Assembly: GCF_004379255.2 (NCBI RefSeq)
Contig: NC_056047.1
Location: 26,364,293 to 26,428,292, forward strand
Length of the DNA: 64,000 nt
Reading direction: 5' to 3'
From: Salvia splendens
Taxonomy: Eukaryota; Streptophyta; Magnoliopsida; Lamiales; Lamiaceae
Shown piece after piece: positions 1 through 9,401 of the stretch. The translations under genes and the position numbers were made by a program. The notes beneath the pieces are model-generated. The model saw only the letters and a list, made by a program, of their open reading frames with translations. It did not search any database and was not told the DNA's origin. Positions within the stretch are counted from its first letter, which is position 1. The number at the start of each line of letters is the position of its first letter.

Positions 1-323
1 AGCGGCCAAGATGGCTAAGGGAAAGAAGAAGAAGAGGGTAAACAAGAAGCCCACGGGGAAGTGTTTCAAGTGTGGTGAGAAGGGGCATTGGAAGCCATAC
101 TGTCCAAAAAGGGCAAGGCTACAGGTATGCACCAAGCTCTAGTAGTCGAGTCTTGTTAGACTTCGACATCTACTTGCACTTGGGTTATTGACACCAGAGC
201 CACTGATCATATTTGTTTTGATCCTGACTTAATGCAGGTGACAAGACGGCCATATGATCGTGAGATCGAAGTCCAGCTGGGCGACGCTACAAAAGTGGCG
301 GCCGTTACAGTGGGAGACATTTA
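1..323 (+). pseudogene. copia A gag zinc knuckle and protease remnant
   Basis: Near positions 58-105 the + strand encodes a CX2CX4HX4C knuckle (CFKCGEKGHWKPYC), the RNA-binding motif of gag nucleocapsid, after a lysine-rich stretch. Downstream, around 180-230, the aspartic protease site reads WVIDTRATDH, where element B has WVIDTGATDH, so the active-site glycine is replaced by arginine. A frameshift lies just after the knuckle, because the following residues are in another frame than in element B. The gag start lies outside the window. Confidence 0.85.
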
Positions 324-369
324 TTTGTGTTTTAGTAGTGATAGAATTTGTGTTTTAGTAGTGATAGAA
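324..369 (+). repeat. 23-bp perfect tandem duplication in copia A
   Basis: A 23-base unit at 324-346 is repeated at once at 347-369 (both begin TTTGTGTTTTAGTAG). Element B has one unit at the matching place. Since 23 is not a multiple of three, the duplication shifts the reading frame between the protease and pre-integrase regions. Confidence 0.85.
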
Positions 370-1319
370 TTTTGATTTTGAAGAATGTTTTGTTGATACC
401 TTCTTTTAGAAGAAATTTGATTTCGGTTTCTAAATTGGTTTTTGATGGATATTCGATTTCTTTTAATGACAATTGTGTTATTAAGAAATATGATTCTTAT
501 ATCTGTCGTGGTATCATGGAAAACAATCTGTACACGATCACGTCTACACAGTTTAATAATCGCAAATCAGAACTCAATACAACATCGAAAATTTCAAAGA
601 AACGAAAAGAACCTTCAAGTTCAATGAACGAAACGTACTTATGGCACCTTAGACTTGGTCATGCCAATGAAAGGAGGATCCATTCTCTTGTGGAACAAGA
701 TCTTATTAAAGGTCTAGCGGAATAACCTTTTCATAAGTGTGAGTCATGCTTAGAAGGCAAGATGACCAGGAGGCCTTTTCAGGCTAAGGGCAATAGGGCC
801 AAGGAAGTACTTGAGCTCGCTCATACCGATGTATGTGGACCAATGTCAACAGAAGCAAGAGGTGGTTTTCGATATTTCATCACATTTATTGATGACTTCT
901 CGAGAATTAGATATGTCTATTTGATACGCCACAAGTCAGAATCCTTTGACAAGTTCAAAGACTTTAAGGCTTATGCGGAGACATATCATGGAAAGAGTAT
1001 CAAACGCCTACGATCTGATCGCGGAGGCGAGTACCTCAGTGCCGAGTTTTTGGACTACTTATCGGAGTCGGGAATTGAATCCCAACTGATTGCGTCGGGC
1101 ACGCCCCAGGAGAACGGCGTGGCTAAAAGAAGGAACATGACCTTGTTAAACATGGTCCGGTCGATGATGAGTTATGCACGGCTACCTATTTCGTTTTGGG
1201 GACATGCCTTGCTTTCTGCAAGCCATATTTTAGACAACTTACCGTCAAAATCCATGCCTACTACTCCTTATGAGTTGTGGACTGGGCGCAAGCCCAATCT
1301 AGCACATCTCAAGATTTAG
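348..1319 (+). pseudogene. copia A pre-integrase and integrase
   Basis: The segment encodes the GAG-pre-integrase zinc-binding region (HLRLGH...CESC, about 640-760) and the integrase core. The first two acidic residues are visible in DVCGPM and SDRGGEY. The third motif reads NGVAKRRN where the family and element B have NGVAE, so the catalytic glutamate is lysine and this integrase should be inactive. In-frame stops occur at 723-725 and 1317-1319. The reading frame otherwise continues into the next segment. Integrase inserts the cDNA copy into the nuclear genome; this copy cannot supply that function. Confidence 0.92.
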
Positions 1320-1337
1320 GGTTGTCCGGCTCATGTA

Positions 1338-3124
1338 TTGGAAAAGGATCCAACTAAGCTAGGATCAAGGACGGAGGTATGTTTGTTTATAGGGTACCCC
1401 AGAGGATCGAAAGCTTATGAATTCTTTAGTCTTCGAGACAAGAAAGTCATTGTGAGTACTCACACGACATTCTTTGAGGAAGACTATGTAATGAATCATA
1501 AACCCAGCAGTGAAGTGGCTCTAGATGAGCTAACTTTAGTCACAAGTTCCATTAACCAAGAACTCGTACCTAGTGTACAAACAATTCCAGAAACTTCAAC
1601 TTCTACTCCAAGCATGGTAGTCCCGGGCCGCAGTGGGAGAGTCTCTCATGAGCCCGACAGAAACATTGGTTTGGGGGAATCTATGGATTACTCCTTGGAC
1701 AACAATGTATTAGATCCCTGGAACTTTGCAGAGGCGCTGGCAGATGTCGACCATTGTGAATGGGTGAAAGCAATGGATTCAGAACTACAATCTATGATAG
1801 ACAAAGACGTCCACGATTTGTCCGTCCTACCGAAAGGCTATGATGCCATTAGGAGCACGTGGATATACAAACGTAAATGTGGACCCGATGGACGAGTTAA
1901 AGTCTTTAAGGCAAGACTAGTGGCCAAGGGGTATACCCAAAAGGAAGGTGTCGATTACGATGAGACTTTCTCCCCGGTAGCCATGCTCAAATTCATCCGG
2001 ATACTATTGTCTATAGCAGCTTATATTGATTGGGATGTATGGCAGATGGACGTTAAGACTGCGTTCCTCAACGGCAGTCTTGAGGAGACCATCTACATGG
2101 AACAACCCGAGGGATATGCCATAAAGGGCAAGGAACACATGGTTTGGAAGCATAAGAAGGTTATTTATGGCCTTAAGCAAACATCTAGATCATGGAACCA
2201 GTGTTTTGATCAAACTGTTCGCAATTTAAAAAGGGGAATGTTGTGGTCTTAGTTTTATATGTAGATGACATTCTTCTAATTGGAAACAATAAAAAGATGG
2301 TGTCATCAGTAAGAACTTGGTTGTCAAACCAGTTCAAGATGAAGGATATGGGAGACGCGGGACACATCATCTGTATCAAGGTTCTTCGGAATCGAGAAAA
2401 GAAGATGTTGTGCTTATCTCAAGAACCTTACATCAACACAGTACTTAGTCGCTTTAGCATGCATGACGCCAAGAAAGGTTTCTTACCTTTTAGACATAAC
2501 ATCCATCTATCTCAAGAGATGTGCCCCAAAACGCCGTCTGGGATACAAGAGATGAGAAGGATTCCATATGTTTCGGGAGTTGGAAGTCTCATGTATGCTA
2601 TGCTTTGTACGAGACCTGATATTTGCTTTGCTGTTGGCATGGTGGCAAGATATCAGTCGAATTCGGGCCAAGGACATTGGACTGCCGTAAAGAACATACT
2701 CAAGTAACTTAAACGGACTAAGGACTATGCTCTAGTTTACAAAGAAGCTGAGCTCTGTCCTTTGGGATATACTGACTCGGACTTTCAAGCTGATCATGAC
2801 TCGAGAAAATCTACTTCAGGATATGTGTTCACCTTAGGGAGTGGAGCTGTAATTTGGAATAGTGTGAAGCAGAAATGCATCGCGGACTCGACCATGGAAG
2901 CCGAGTATGTGGCTGCTTCGGAGGCTGCAAAAGAGGCGGTATGGTTCAAGAACTTCCTTATAGATTTAGGTGTGGTTTCGAATCTGCCTAAGAGCTTCTC
3001 TATTTATTGTAATAATTCTGGTGTTGTGGTAGACTCGAAAGAACCAAGAGCTCACAAAGCGAGCAAACATATAGAGCGGAAGTATCATATCATGAGAGAT
3101 ATAGTGCAGAGAGGAGACATATAA
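1338..3124 (+). pseudogene. copia A reverse transcriptase and RNase H
   Basis: The first part (1338-2252) holds the end of integrase and the amino-terminal half of reverse transcriptase (QMDVKTAFLNG). The second part (2243-3124) is in another frame and holds the catalytic YVDD motif (near 2258), the RT connection and RNase H ([22 protein letters not shown]). Comparison with element B shows that about 18 residues just before the YVDD region are missing, and this small deletion also causes the frame change. A further stop lies at 2705-2707. The whole is a dead pol gene. Confidence 0.93.
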
Positions 3125-3310
3125 ATGGTCAAGATTGCGTCAGAGAACAACCTGACAGATCCTTTTACAAAGGCAATGGCGGTAAAACCGTTCGAACGCC
3201 ACGTTGAAGGATGGGAATTCGACTCATTCAAGACCACAACTCGCTTTCAGTATAAGTGGGAGAAATTTTAAGACGTGTGCACTACCATTTTGTATACTCG
3301 AAAGATGTTT

Positions 3311-3328
3311 TGAGTATAAGTGGGAGAC
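3311..3328 (+). other. polypurine tract of copia A
   Basis: TGAGTATAAGTGGGAGAC lies immediately before the LTR start at 3329. A similar purine-rich stretch occurs about 60 bp upstream (near 3248-3265), so this element has a duplicated tract. Polypurine tracts prime plus-strand DNA synthesis in LTR retrotransposons. Confidence 0.8.
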
Positions 3329-4800
3329 TGTTAGGGTTTTGTATACTAGAAATCACCTTTCAAGTGATTGAATACTGTAAATCTCTATATATTCTTTTCC
3401 AATGAATGCAACATATTATTTTTGTCATAATGTTGTTATGTTTTACATTTAATGGATGTTTATTGCATATTTAAATGTATAAGCGAATGTAACAAAGTCT
3501 AAGTCTTTGTTTTAGTAGACCGGTTGTGGGCGTCGTCCACTTTAAGGTAACATGGTCAGCTCTGAACAAAGAAAAATAAGAATTTCACAACCTAGATAGG
3601 CCTAGACTACCTATCGTGAAAGGTTGCAATGCCAGTCCGCATATTTCTAAACCTTACTGAAATAAGATGACGTTGGTGTGGTATTACACTGAATTGGATC
3701 TAAACGGCAAGACGAGTCTTTATGCTATATACTGAAAGACGAGGTCTTGATAATTAATTTCTTAATCAATGTACGTTAGCATTGAGCATACGATATTGAT
3801 TATCTACTACTTTGACTTACCAATAGGTGCGGGTTTTTCGTAACCCAACGATCCTGGTATCTTGGGTAGTGGAGATTAATATCTAGCGGTGCTAGGATTG
3901 CTATTATATTGAATCGTGATCGAAGTGAGTCTCGTTTGATAACATCCACAAGAGGAGCTAGAAACAAGGTTTTATTATTCGGAACCTAGCTAGTTGGTGT
4001 TTGATTACTCTATGAATAATAAATAAGTGTTTCTTGCTAAGTCCACTCTTGGAGTATATAATATGTTAATTAATTAAGTCCATAGCAGACATTGATTAAT
4101 TAATGAATGTTTCTATCTTAAGCGCGAGAAATAAATTGCACACAAATGGAAACCCAGAATACTTGTAATTTCGTATTTGGATGGGCAGTGCAATATTACT
4201 TCTTTAGTGGCAGACTGTAATATTCCAATATAAGCTTATATTAAATTGTGGGTTCAATTTAATTAGTAAAAAGCTAATTGGGGGAGGCCATATCCAAATT
4301 CCTCCTTAGATCCCTGACTGGGCCCAATATGTGACTTAATATAAATAGGAGAATAAAGGAGACAGAAAAAAGACACACTTGTTTTTCTTATAAAAAAAAT
4401 TTCGTCCCCCATTATTCCAAGGAGAGGAATGATTTTTGTTCTCCCTCCGTGAGCAGGATTCTATCTTCTTTTTTATGTCCTAGTATTCTGGTGAGATTTG
4501 CCCTCACAAATATCAGTTTACAGTCCGGGGATACCAGTCAGAAGATCCGAGGTCGAGTACTCAAGATCTTCACGTGGAGTAGACGCAAGCCATCTTCGAT
4601 TCTTAAGTGAATCAGCAAGGTAAGTTGGCTTACTTCGTAACAAGAATGTTTTAAGTATTATTTATGCTGAAGCATGTTTAAATTCAAGTTATAAACATGA
4701 TACATGTGATAATCGCATAGAGTTTATCTAAATAATTTGCTAAATAGATCAGTTTTTATGTGATCCGTTAGAACGCACGCTTCCGCTGCCAACTCCTTCA
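3329..4800 (+). repeat. 3' LTR of copia A (1472 bp)
   Basis: The LTR begins TGTTAGGGTTTTGTATAC and ends CCAACTCCTTCA. The same sequence is found in reverse at 4950-6379 and 19299-20758, and in part at 57256-58395. A TATA-like TATAAATA at 4340-4347 is about two thirds of the way in, as expected for the U3 promoter. No coding sequence was recognised inside it. Confidence 0.95.
4340..4347 (+). promoter_or_regulatory. TATA-like box in the copia A 3' LTR
   Basis: TATAAATA is in an AT-rich context and is followed by a purine-rich stretch. The same motif is kept at the matching place of the other LTR copies (TATTTATAAAG on the + strand near 5390 and 19745). It probably marks the U3/R boundary. Confidence 0.55.
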
Positions 4801-4949
4801 GGTGTGGTGGACTGATTGTGCTGCGCATGCGGGGAATATATTTTTTGGAGTATGTGTGTTGGGGGGACCAAGGTTGGTGATGGTCAACATGTCGGGTATA
4901 ATCTTTGATGTGTGTTTTGATTAGGATTTTAAATGCTTATAGTCTGGTG
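4801..4949 (+). mobile_element. MULE intron 1 fragment, left arm of copy 1
   Basis: This 149-bp stretch between two LTRs matches the reverse strand of about 29590-29750, which is intron 1 of the MULE right arm in copy 2. It shows that copia A and the solo LTR are two separate insertions about 150 bp apart in the same MULE intron. Confidence 0.85.
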
Positions 4950-6379
4950 TGAAGGGGTTGGCAGCGGAAGCGTGCGAGAGATCCGATCACATAAATTTGA
5001 TCTATTTAGCAGATTATTTAGACAAATTCTATTCGCGTAATTATCACATGTATCATGCTCATAACTTGAATTAAAACATGCTTTAGCAAATAAAATCCCT
5101 AAAACATGCTCACTACGGAATTAGCCAATTTACCTCGTTGATTCAATCAAGAATCGATGATGGCTTGCTTCGTCTCCACGTGAAGATCTTCAGTACTCGA
5201 CCTCTGATCTTCTGACCCGGACTGTATGCTGATATTTGTGTGGGCAAATCTCACCAGAATACTAGGACTCAAATAACGAAGACAGAACTCAGCTCACAGA
5301 GGGAGCAATTTTTGAATTCTCTCTCTATCTAGAGGGGGACGAAAATTCTTGCTTTTACAATTATGTTTTCTGTCTCCTTTATTCTCCTATTTATAAAGTC
5401 ACATATTGGGCCCAGTCAGGGATCTAAGGAAGAATTTGGACATGGCCTCACCCAATTAGCTTTTTACTAATTAAATTGAACCCACAATTTAATATAAGCT
5501 TATATTGGAATATTACAAGCAGCCACTACAGAAGTAATATTGCACTGCCTTTCCAAATCCGAAATTACAAGTATTCTGGGTTTCCTTTTATTTGTTTAAT
5601 TCATTTCCCGTGCTTAAGATAGAAACATCCATTAATTAATTAATGTCATATTTTATTCTCCAAGAGTGGACTTAGCAAGAAACTCTTATTTATTATTCAT
5701 AGAGTAATTAACCTCCAACTAGCTAGTTTCCGAATAATAAAACCTCGTTTCGAGCTCCTCTTGTGGATGTTATCAAACGAGACTCTCCTCGCGCACGATT
5801 CAACATAATAGCAATCCTAGCACCACTAGACAATGATCACCACTACCCAATATACCTGGATCGTTGGGTGACGAAAAACCCGCACCTTTGGTAAGTCAAA
5901 GTAGTAGATACTCAATATCGTATGCTCAATGCTAATGTACATTGATTAAGAAATTAATTATCAAGACCTCTTCTTTCAGTAGATAGCATAAAGACTTGTC
6001 TTGTTGTTAGATCCATTCAGTGCTATACCACACCAACGTCATCATATTTCAATAAGGCTTAGAAATAATCGAACTGACATTGCAACCTTTCACGATAGGT
6101 AGTCTAGGTCTATCTGGGTTGTGAAATTCTTATTTTTCTTTCTTCAGAACGGACCGCGTACCTTAAATTGAGCGCAGCCCACAACTGGTCTACTAGAACA
6201 AAGACTTAGACTTATGTTATGCTTGCTTATACATTTAAATATGCAATAAACATCCATTAAATGTAAAACATAACAACATTATGACAAAAATAATCTGTTG
6301 CATTCATTGGAAAATAATTATTAGAGTTTTACAGTATTCAATCACTCGAAAGGTGATTTATAGTATACAAACCCTAACA
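4950..6379 (-). repeat. solo copia LTR in the left MULE arm, copy 1
   Basis: On the minus strand this 1430-bp unit starts TGTTAGGG at 6379 and ends ...CCCCTTCA at 4950. It is flanked by the 5-bp target duplication TGGTG (4945-4949 and 6380-6384) and has no internal region. That is the signature of a solo LTR made by recombination between the two LTRs of one element. It lies at the same MULE position as the LTR at 19299-20758. Confidence 0.93.
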
Positions 6380-8481
6380 TGGTGTTGGGGAACAGTTTTG
6401 GTAGTGGGGACCACACTTGTTGACATAAATATTTGGTTGTTTAAAGTAAATGTTTAGGACTGATATGATTCTTATTTTTTTCTTTATAGAAGATGGTACC
6501 TTCACAACAAGTGTGCATTATTCTGGTGAGATGGATGAAAGCCGTGAAAGCCATGGAAAACTATATGTGGATGGGATGAGTGAGTACATGCATAGATGTG
6601 ACCTAGACAAATGGTCGAAACTTGAAGTAGATGACTTTATTGAGAAAAAGCTTGGTCTATATGTAAGTGAGTTGGAGTACTTTTACCTGAAGACTGGGAT
6701 GAATTTAAAAGAAGGCTTGGTACGCTTATTTGACAATAAATACTCCATGGATATGGCTGAAATTGGTGTTAAAGCATGGGTAGTTGACCTCTATGTTGTG
6801 GAAACAATTGGGGTATTGGTCAGTCAAGTAATACAAGACCATGGAGAGGCTACTGTTGATGATGGAAAGTCCACTGACAAGGGAAATGGAAGGTTAGACG
6901 CGGCTGTTAAGGGGAAGAGCAAGGTTGATGTTGCTGAGGAGGACAATGTGGAGGTGCCTCCATTTGTTGATAGTGACTACGACCTTAGTGATAAGGATAA
7001 AGATAATATTATGGCTGCCCAAGTGGTAGGGTGGAAAAGGATTGTCGATGTAATGGCAAGGCACCCTACTGATGATACTATTGACAGTGATCAACTTCCT
7101 AGAGACTCACCAAGTTCGGGATCAGAAGATGAAGAAGAGAAAGAACATTATGACAATACAAGGCGTTTGACTAGAAGATATAAGGCTGACACTGAGCGCA
7201 ACGACCCGAGATGGGAAATTGGGTTGCGTTTTAATTCCAAGGCAGACTTCAAAGACTTTATTCGTCACCAAGGAGTATTGTTGGGGAAGAAGCTGCGATT
7301 GAAAAAAAATGACAACATTCGTTGCATAGCTCACCGTCGAGGGGTACTAAGAATCAAGAAGAATACCGAATGTCCGTGGCTCGTGCAACTGGCTCATAGA
7401 CCTGCCCATGGGTTTTGGCAGGTTTCACGGCTCCACAACAAACATAAGTGTGGCGGGGATTCCTATAACCATGGATGTGCCAATGTACGGTATCTCGCTA
7501 AGAAATACAAGGAAGATATTCGAGTCATCCCTGGAATGACTGTGGGCCAATTTATAGAAAAGGTGCATAGTGACATGAAGATCACCATTTCTCCAGGAAA
7601 GGCCAAGAGAGCTATGCAACATGCATGGAGACTGATAGAAGTCGACTTGGTGAAGCAGTACAAGTGCCTACATGACTACAAGGCTGAAATTCTCAGGACT
7701 AATCCGGGAAGCACGGTTGTCTTAGCAACGCAGTGGCTTGAGGATGGAAATGACAGGTTTAAGGCGATTTACATTGCTTACGAAGCATGTAAAAATTCTT
7801 TCAAACGTCATTGTAGACGCTTGATAGGCCGAGATGGGTGTCATTTGAAGGGGCAAGCCAAGGGAATTCTTTTGACAGCCATCGGATTGGATCCGAATGA
7901 TCAAATTTTTTCCATAGCTTTTGTCGTAGTTTGCATTGAAAATACTGACACATGGAATCGGTTCCTCGGGCTGTTGGTGCAAGATTTGGAAATTACGGAT
8001 TCTAGCAAGTGAACATTCATCTCGGACAGAAAAATGGTATATTATGCCAACATATTATGCTTAAAGTTCCTAAGTTTAAGCATAAGGTGTGGAATTTGTA
8101 AAAATGTGTGAAGAAAAAAAATTAGATTTTGGTTCTTTGGCTGAGCATAAGGTCTGAACTTTGTATAAATATGTGAAGAAAAAAAAATAGATTTAGGTTC
8201 TTTTGGTTGTGCATAAGGTTTGAAATTTGTATAAATGTGTGAAAAAAATAGATTTTTGGTTCTGGATTTATACCCTTACATAAGTTTGATAGCATAAGGT
8301 TGTTTTCTGTGATTGAACAAGAAGCTAATTAGTGTGTGAAGCTTGTTGTGTGTGTGTTGTGTGGATTTCAGGTATGGGTATTAAAAATATTGACACATTC
8401 ATAAAAAATTGTATCAACTAACAGAACTTTTTGTTAATGTCAGGGGCTAATCAATGCCATGAGAAACTGTTGCCCACATGT
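6380..8481 (+). mobile_element. MULE left arm, copy 1
   Basis: MuDR-type element sequence on the + strand: the end of intron 1, transposase exon 2 (6490-8036), intron 2 and the start of exon 3 (8444-8481). It is nearly the same as 20759-22857 and is present in reverse at 11633-13301 and 27587-29587. The MULE similarity stops after the exon 3 codons GLINAMRN(C)CPH, where an unrelated cargo begins. Exon 1 would be left of the window. Confidence 0.9.
6490..8481 (+). pseudogene. MULE (MuDR) transposase, amino-terminal two thirds, copy 1 left arm
   Basis: Exon 2 starts after the acceptor TTTATAG and joins in phase to the exon 1 found in copy 2. It encodes a PB1-like domain (DGTFTT...HYSGEM...), an acidic linker, the MuDR DNA-binding region (DPRWEIGLRFNSKADFKD) and the start of the MULE catalytic domain (GRDGCHLKGQ, LTAIGLDPNDQ). 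Relative to copy 2, a TGG has become TGA at 8010-8012 just before the second catalytic motif FISDR. The zinc-finger and carboxy-terminal parts are absent, because the arm ends 38 bp into exon 3. Transposase cuts the terminal repeats during transposition; this copy cannot. Confidence 0.88.
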
Positions 8482-9364
8482 CGTGGACAATTCCCGGAAT
8501 CCACTTGATCCAGTGCTTGGCTCATACAATGTATTGAGTTGAGCAAGTGAATCTGAAGAATTGTTCAAGACATTTTATTTACTTGATCAAACCGAATATG
8601 CATAGCGGGGTTTCTCCTGCAGCTCACATTGCAGACTTATTTACCGTTACCACCCTTCAGATGGATCATTAAGAAATAGTTATGGATCATGACACTTCCC
8701 TGAAACTTTGCAATTCCCAGGGGATGGTGGATCGATTCTCAAGTGGATTTAACTTCTTTTACAACTTGATCAGTTTAGAGGCCGGTGACTTATTGGGGAA
8801 ATCATCCTCAACTGGAGATCCTGAGATAATTTCTCTTCTAGCAGTTCTTCCTGTCCATCTATTCTTCTGAGAGTACATCACCATCGTGGTTGCCCGCTTC
8901 TTGTTATGATTGTTGTAAGTTCCCTGAATCTTCCTATTTTCCTTTGGGCCCAACCCATGGTCAGAAGGGTCTCTCCTCTTAGGCGGTTTAGGCCACGGCC
9001 TCAGTTGCTTACAGTAGATTAGCTTCGCAACTCCTTTTCCAGCTTTTTCATCTTCCGAGCTCGGCCCTTCTTCTTCACAGCACCCATTTGTTTTGTCTAT
9101 CACTGCAGGTGGTTTCTCTACCGGTACATTATCTTTTTCCACTCCAGACACCAATCTCTCCATTTTTCGTTCGAGTTCATACACTGTTCTTGCCTGGAGG
9201 TAGAATAAGGTAGCGCCAAATTCTGCACAACGATCGATGACCTCTCCTTCCTTCTTCTAAGGTCCATCATTCACCCCCTCTAGGATCTCATGCGATATCT
9301 CGCCCTCTAGAGGTGCGGCGATCGACTCTTCCTCAGTTCGAGATTCCTGCCCTGCTGGTCCGGT
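8482..9364. other. unidentified cargo between inverted MULE arms, copy 1
   Basis: This stretch lies between the points where the left (+) and right (-) MULE arms lose similarity. It recurs at 22858-23738. It is not MULE transposase sequence and I do not recognise its source. It may be captured host or retroelement sequence. Confidence 0.6.
8759..9184 (-). CDS. hypothetical ORF in the MULE cargo, copy 1
   Basis: A 141-codon open frame on the minus strand starts MYELERKMERLVSG. It is rich in charged residues and contains a CCEEEGPSSEDE stretch followed by a basic part (KPPKRRD). The same frame is open in copy 2 (23160-23558), with a few substitutions. Upstream in the same direction a frame reading EEESIAAPLEGEISHE ends in a stop, so this may be the end of a longer captured protein. 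I do not recognise the family, and no function is proposed. Confidence 0.3.
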   Translation of the reverse strand: MYELERKMERLVSGVEKDNVPVEKPPAVIDKTNGCCEEEGPSSEDEKAGKGVAKLIYCKQLRPWPKPPKRRDPSDHGLGPKENRKIQGTYNNHNKKRATTMVMYSQKNRWTGRTARREIISGSPVEDDFPNKSPASKLIKL

Positions 9365-9401
9365 GTTCGGCATGCGGGCTACAGTTTCTCATGGCATTGA
9401 T
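9365..9401 (-). mobile_element. inner end of the right MULE arm, copy 1
   Basis: Read on the minus strand, the bases continue MULE exon 3 (AMRNCCPHAEH) on the far side of the hAT insertion. The hAT target duplication GCATTGAT occupies 9394-9401. Confidence 0.75.

Larger units (their letters stand above)
1..4800 (+). mobile_element. Ty1/copia LTR retrotransposon A, 5' end outside the window
   Basis: The order on the + strand is zinc knuckle, protease remnant, integrase, reverse transcriptase, RNase H, polypurine tract and 3' LTR, which is the Ty1/copia order. The LTR ends in TG...CA at 3329 and 4800. The flanking sequence from 4801 matches intron 1 of the MULE found in the other copies (compare the reverse strand near 29700-29760), so the element inserted into that MULE. 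The likely target duplication is GGTGT (4801-4805); the matching left side is off the window. The coding region has stops, a frameshift and a deletion, so the copy is non-autonomous. It belongs to the same family as element B at 13302-20758. Confidence 0.95.

Noticed and set aside
4801..4949. Copia A and the solo LTR as the two LTRs of one element
   Set aside because: They are in opposite orientation, and the sequence between them is MULE intron, with a separate 5-bp duplication around the solo LTR.
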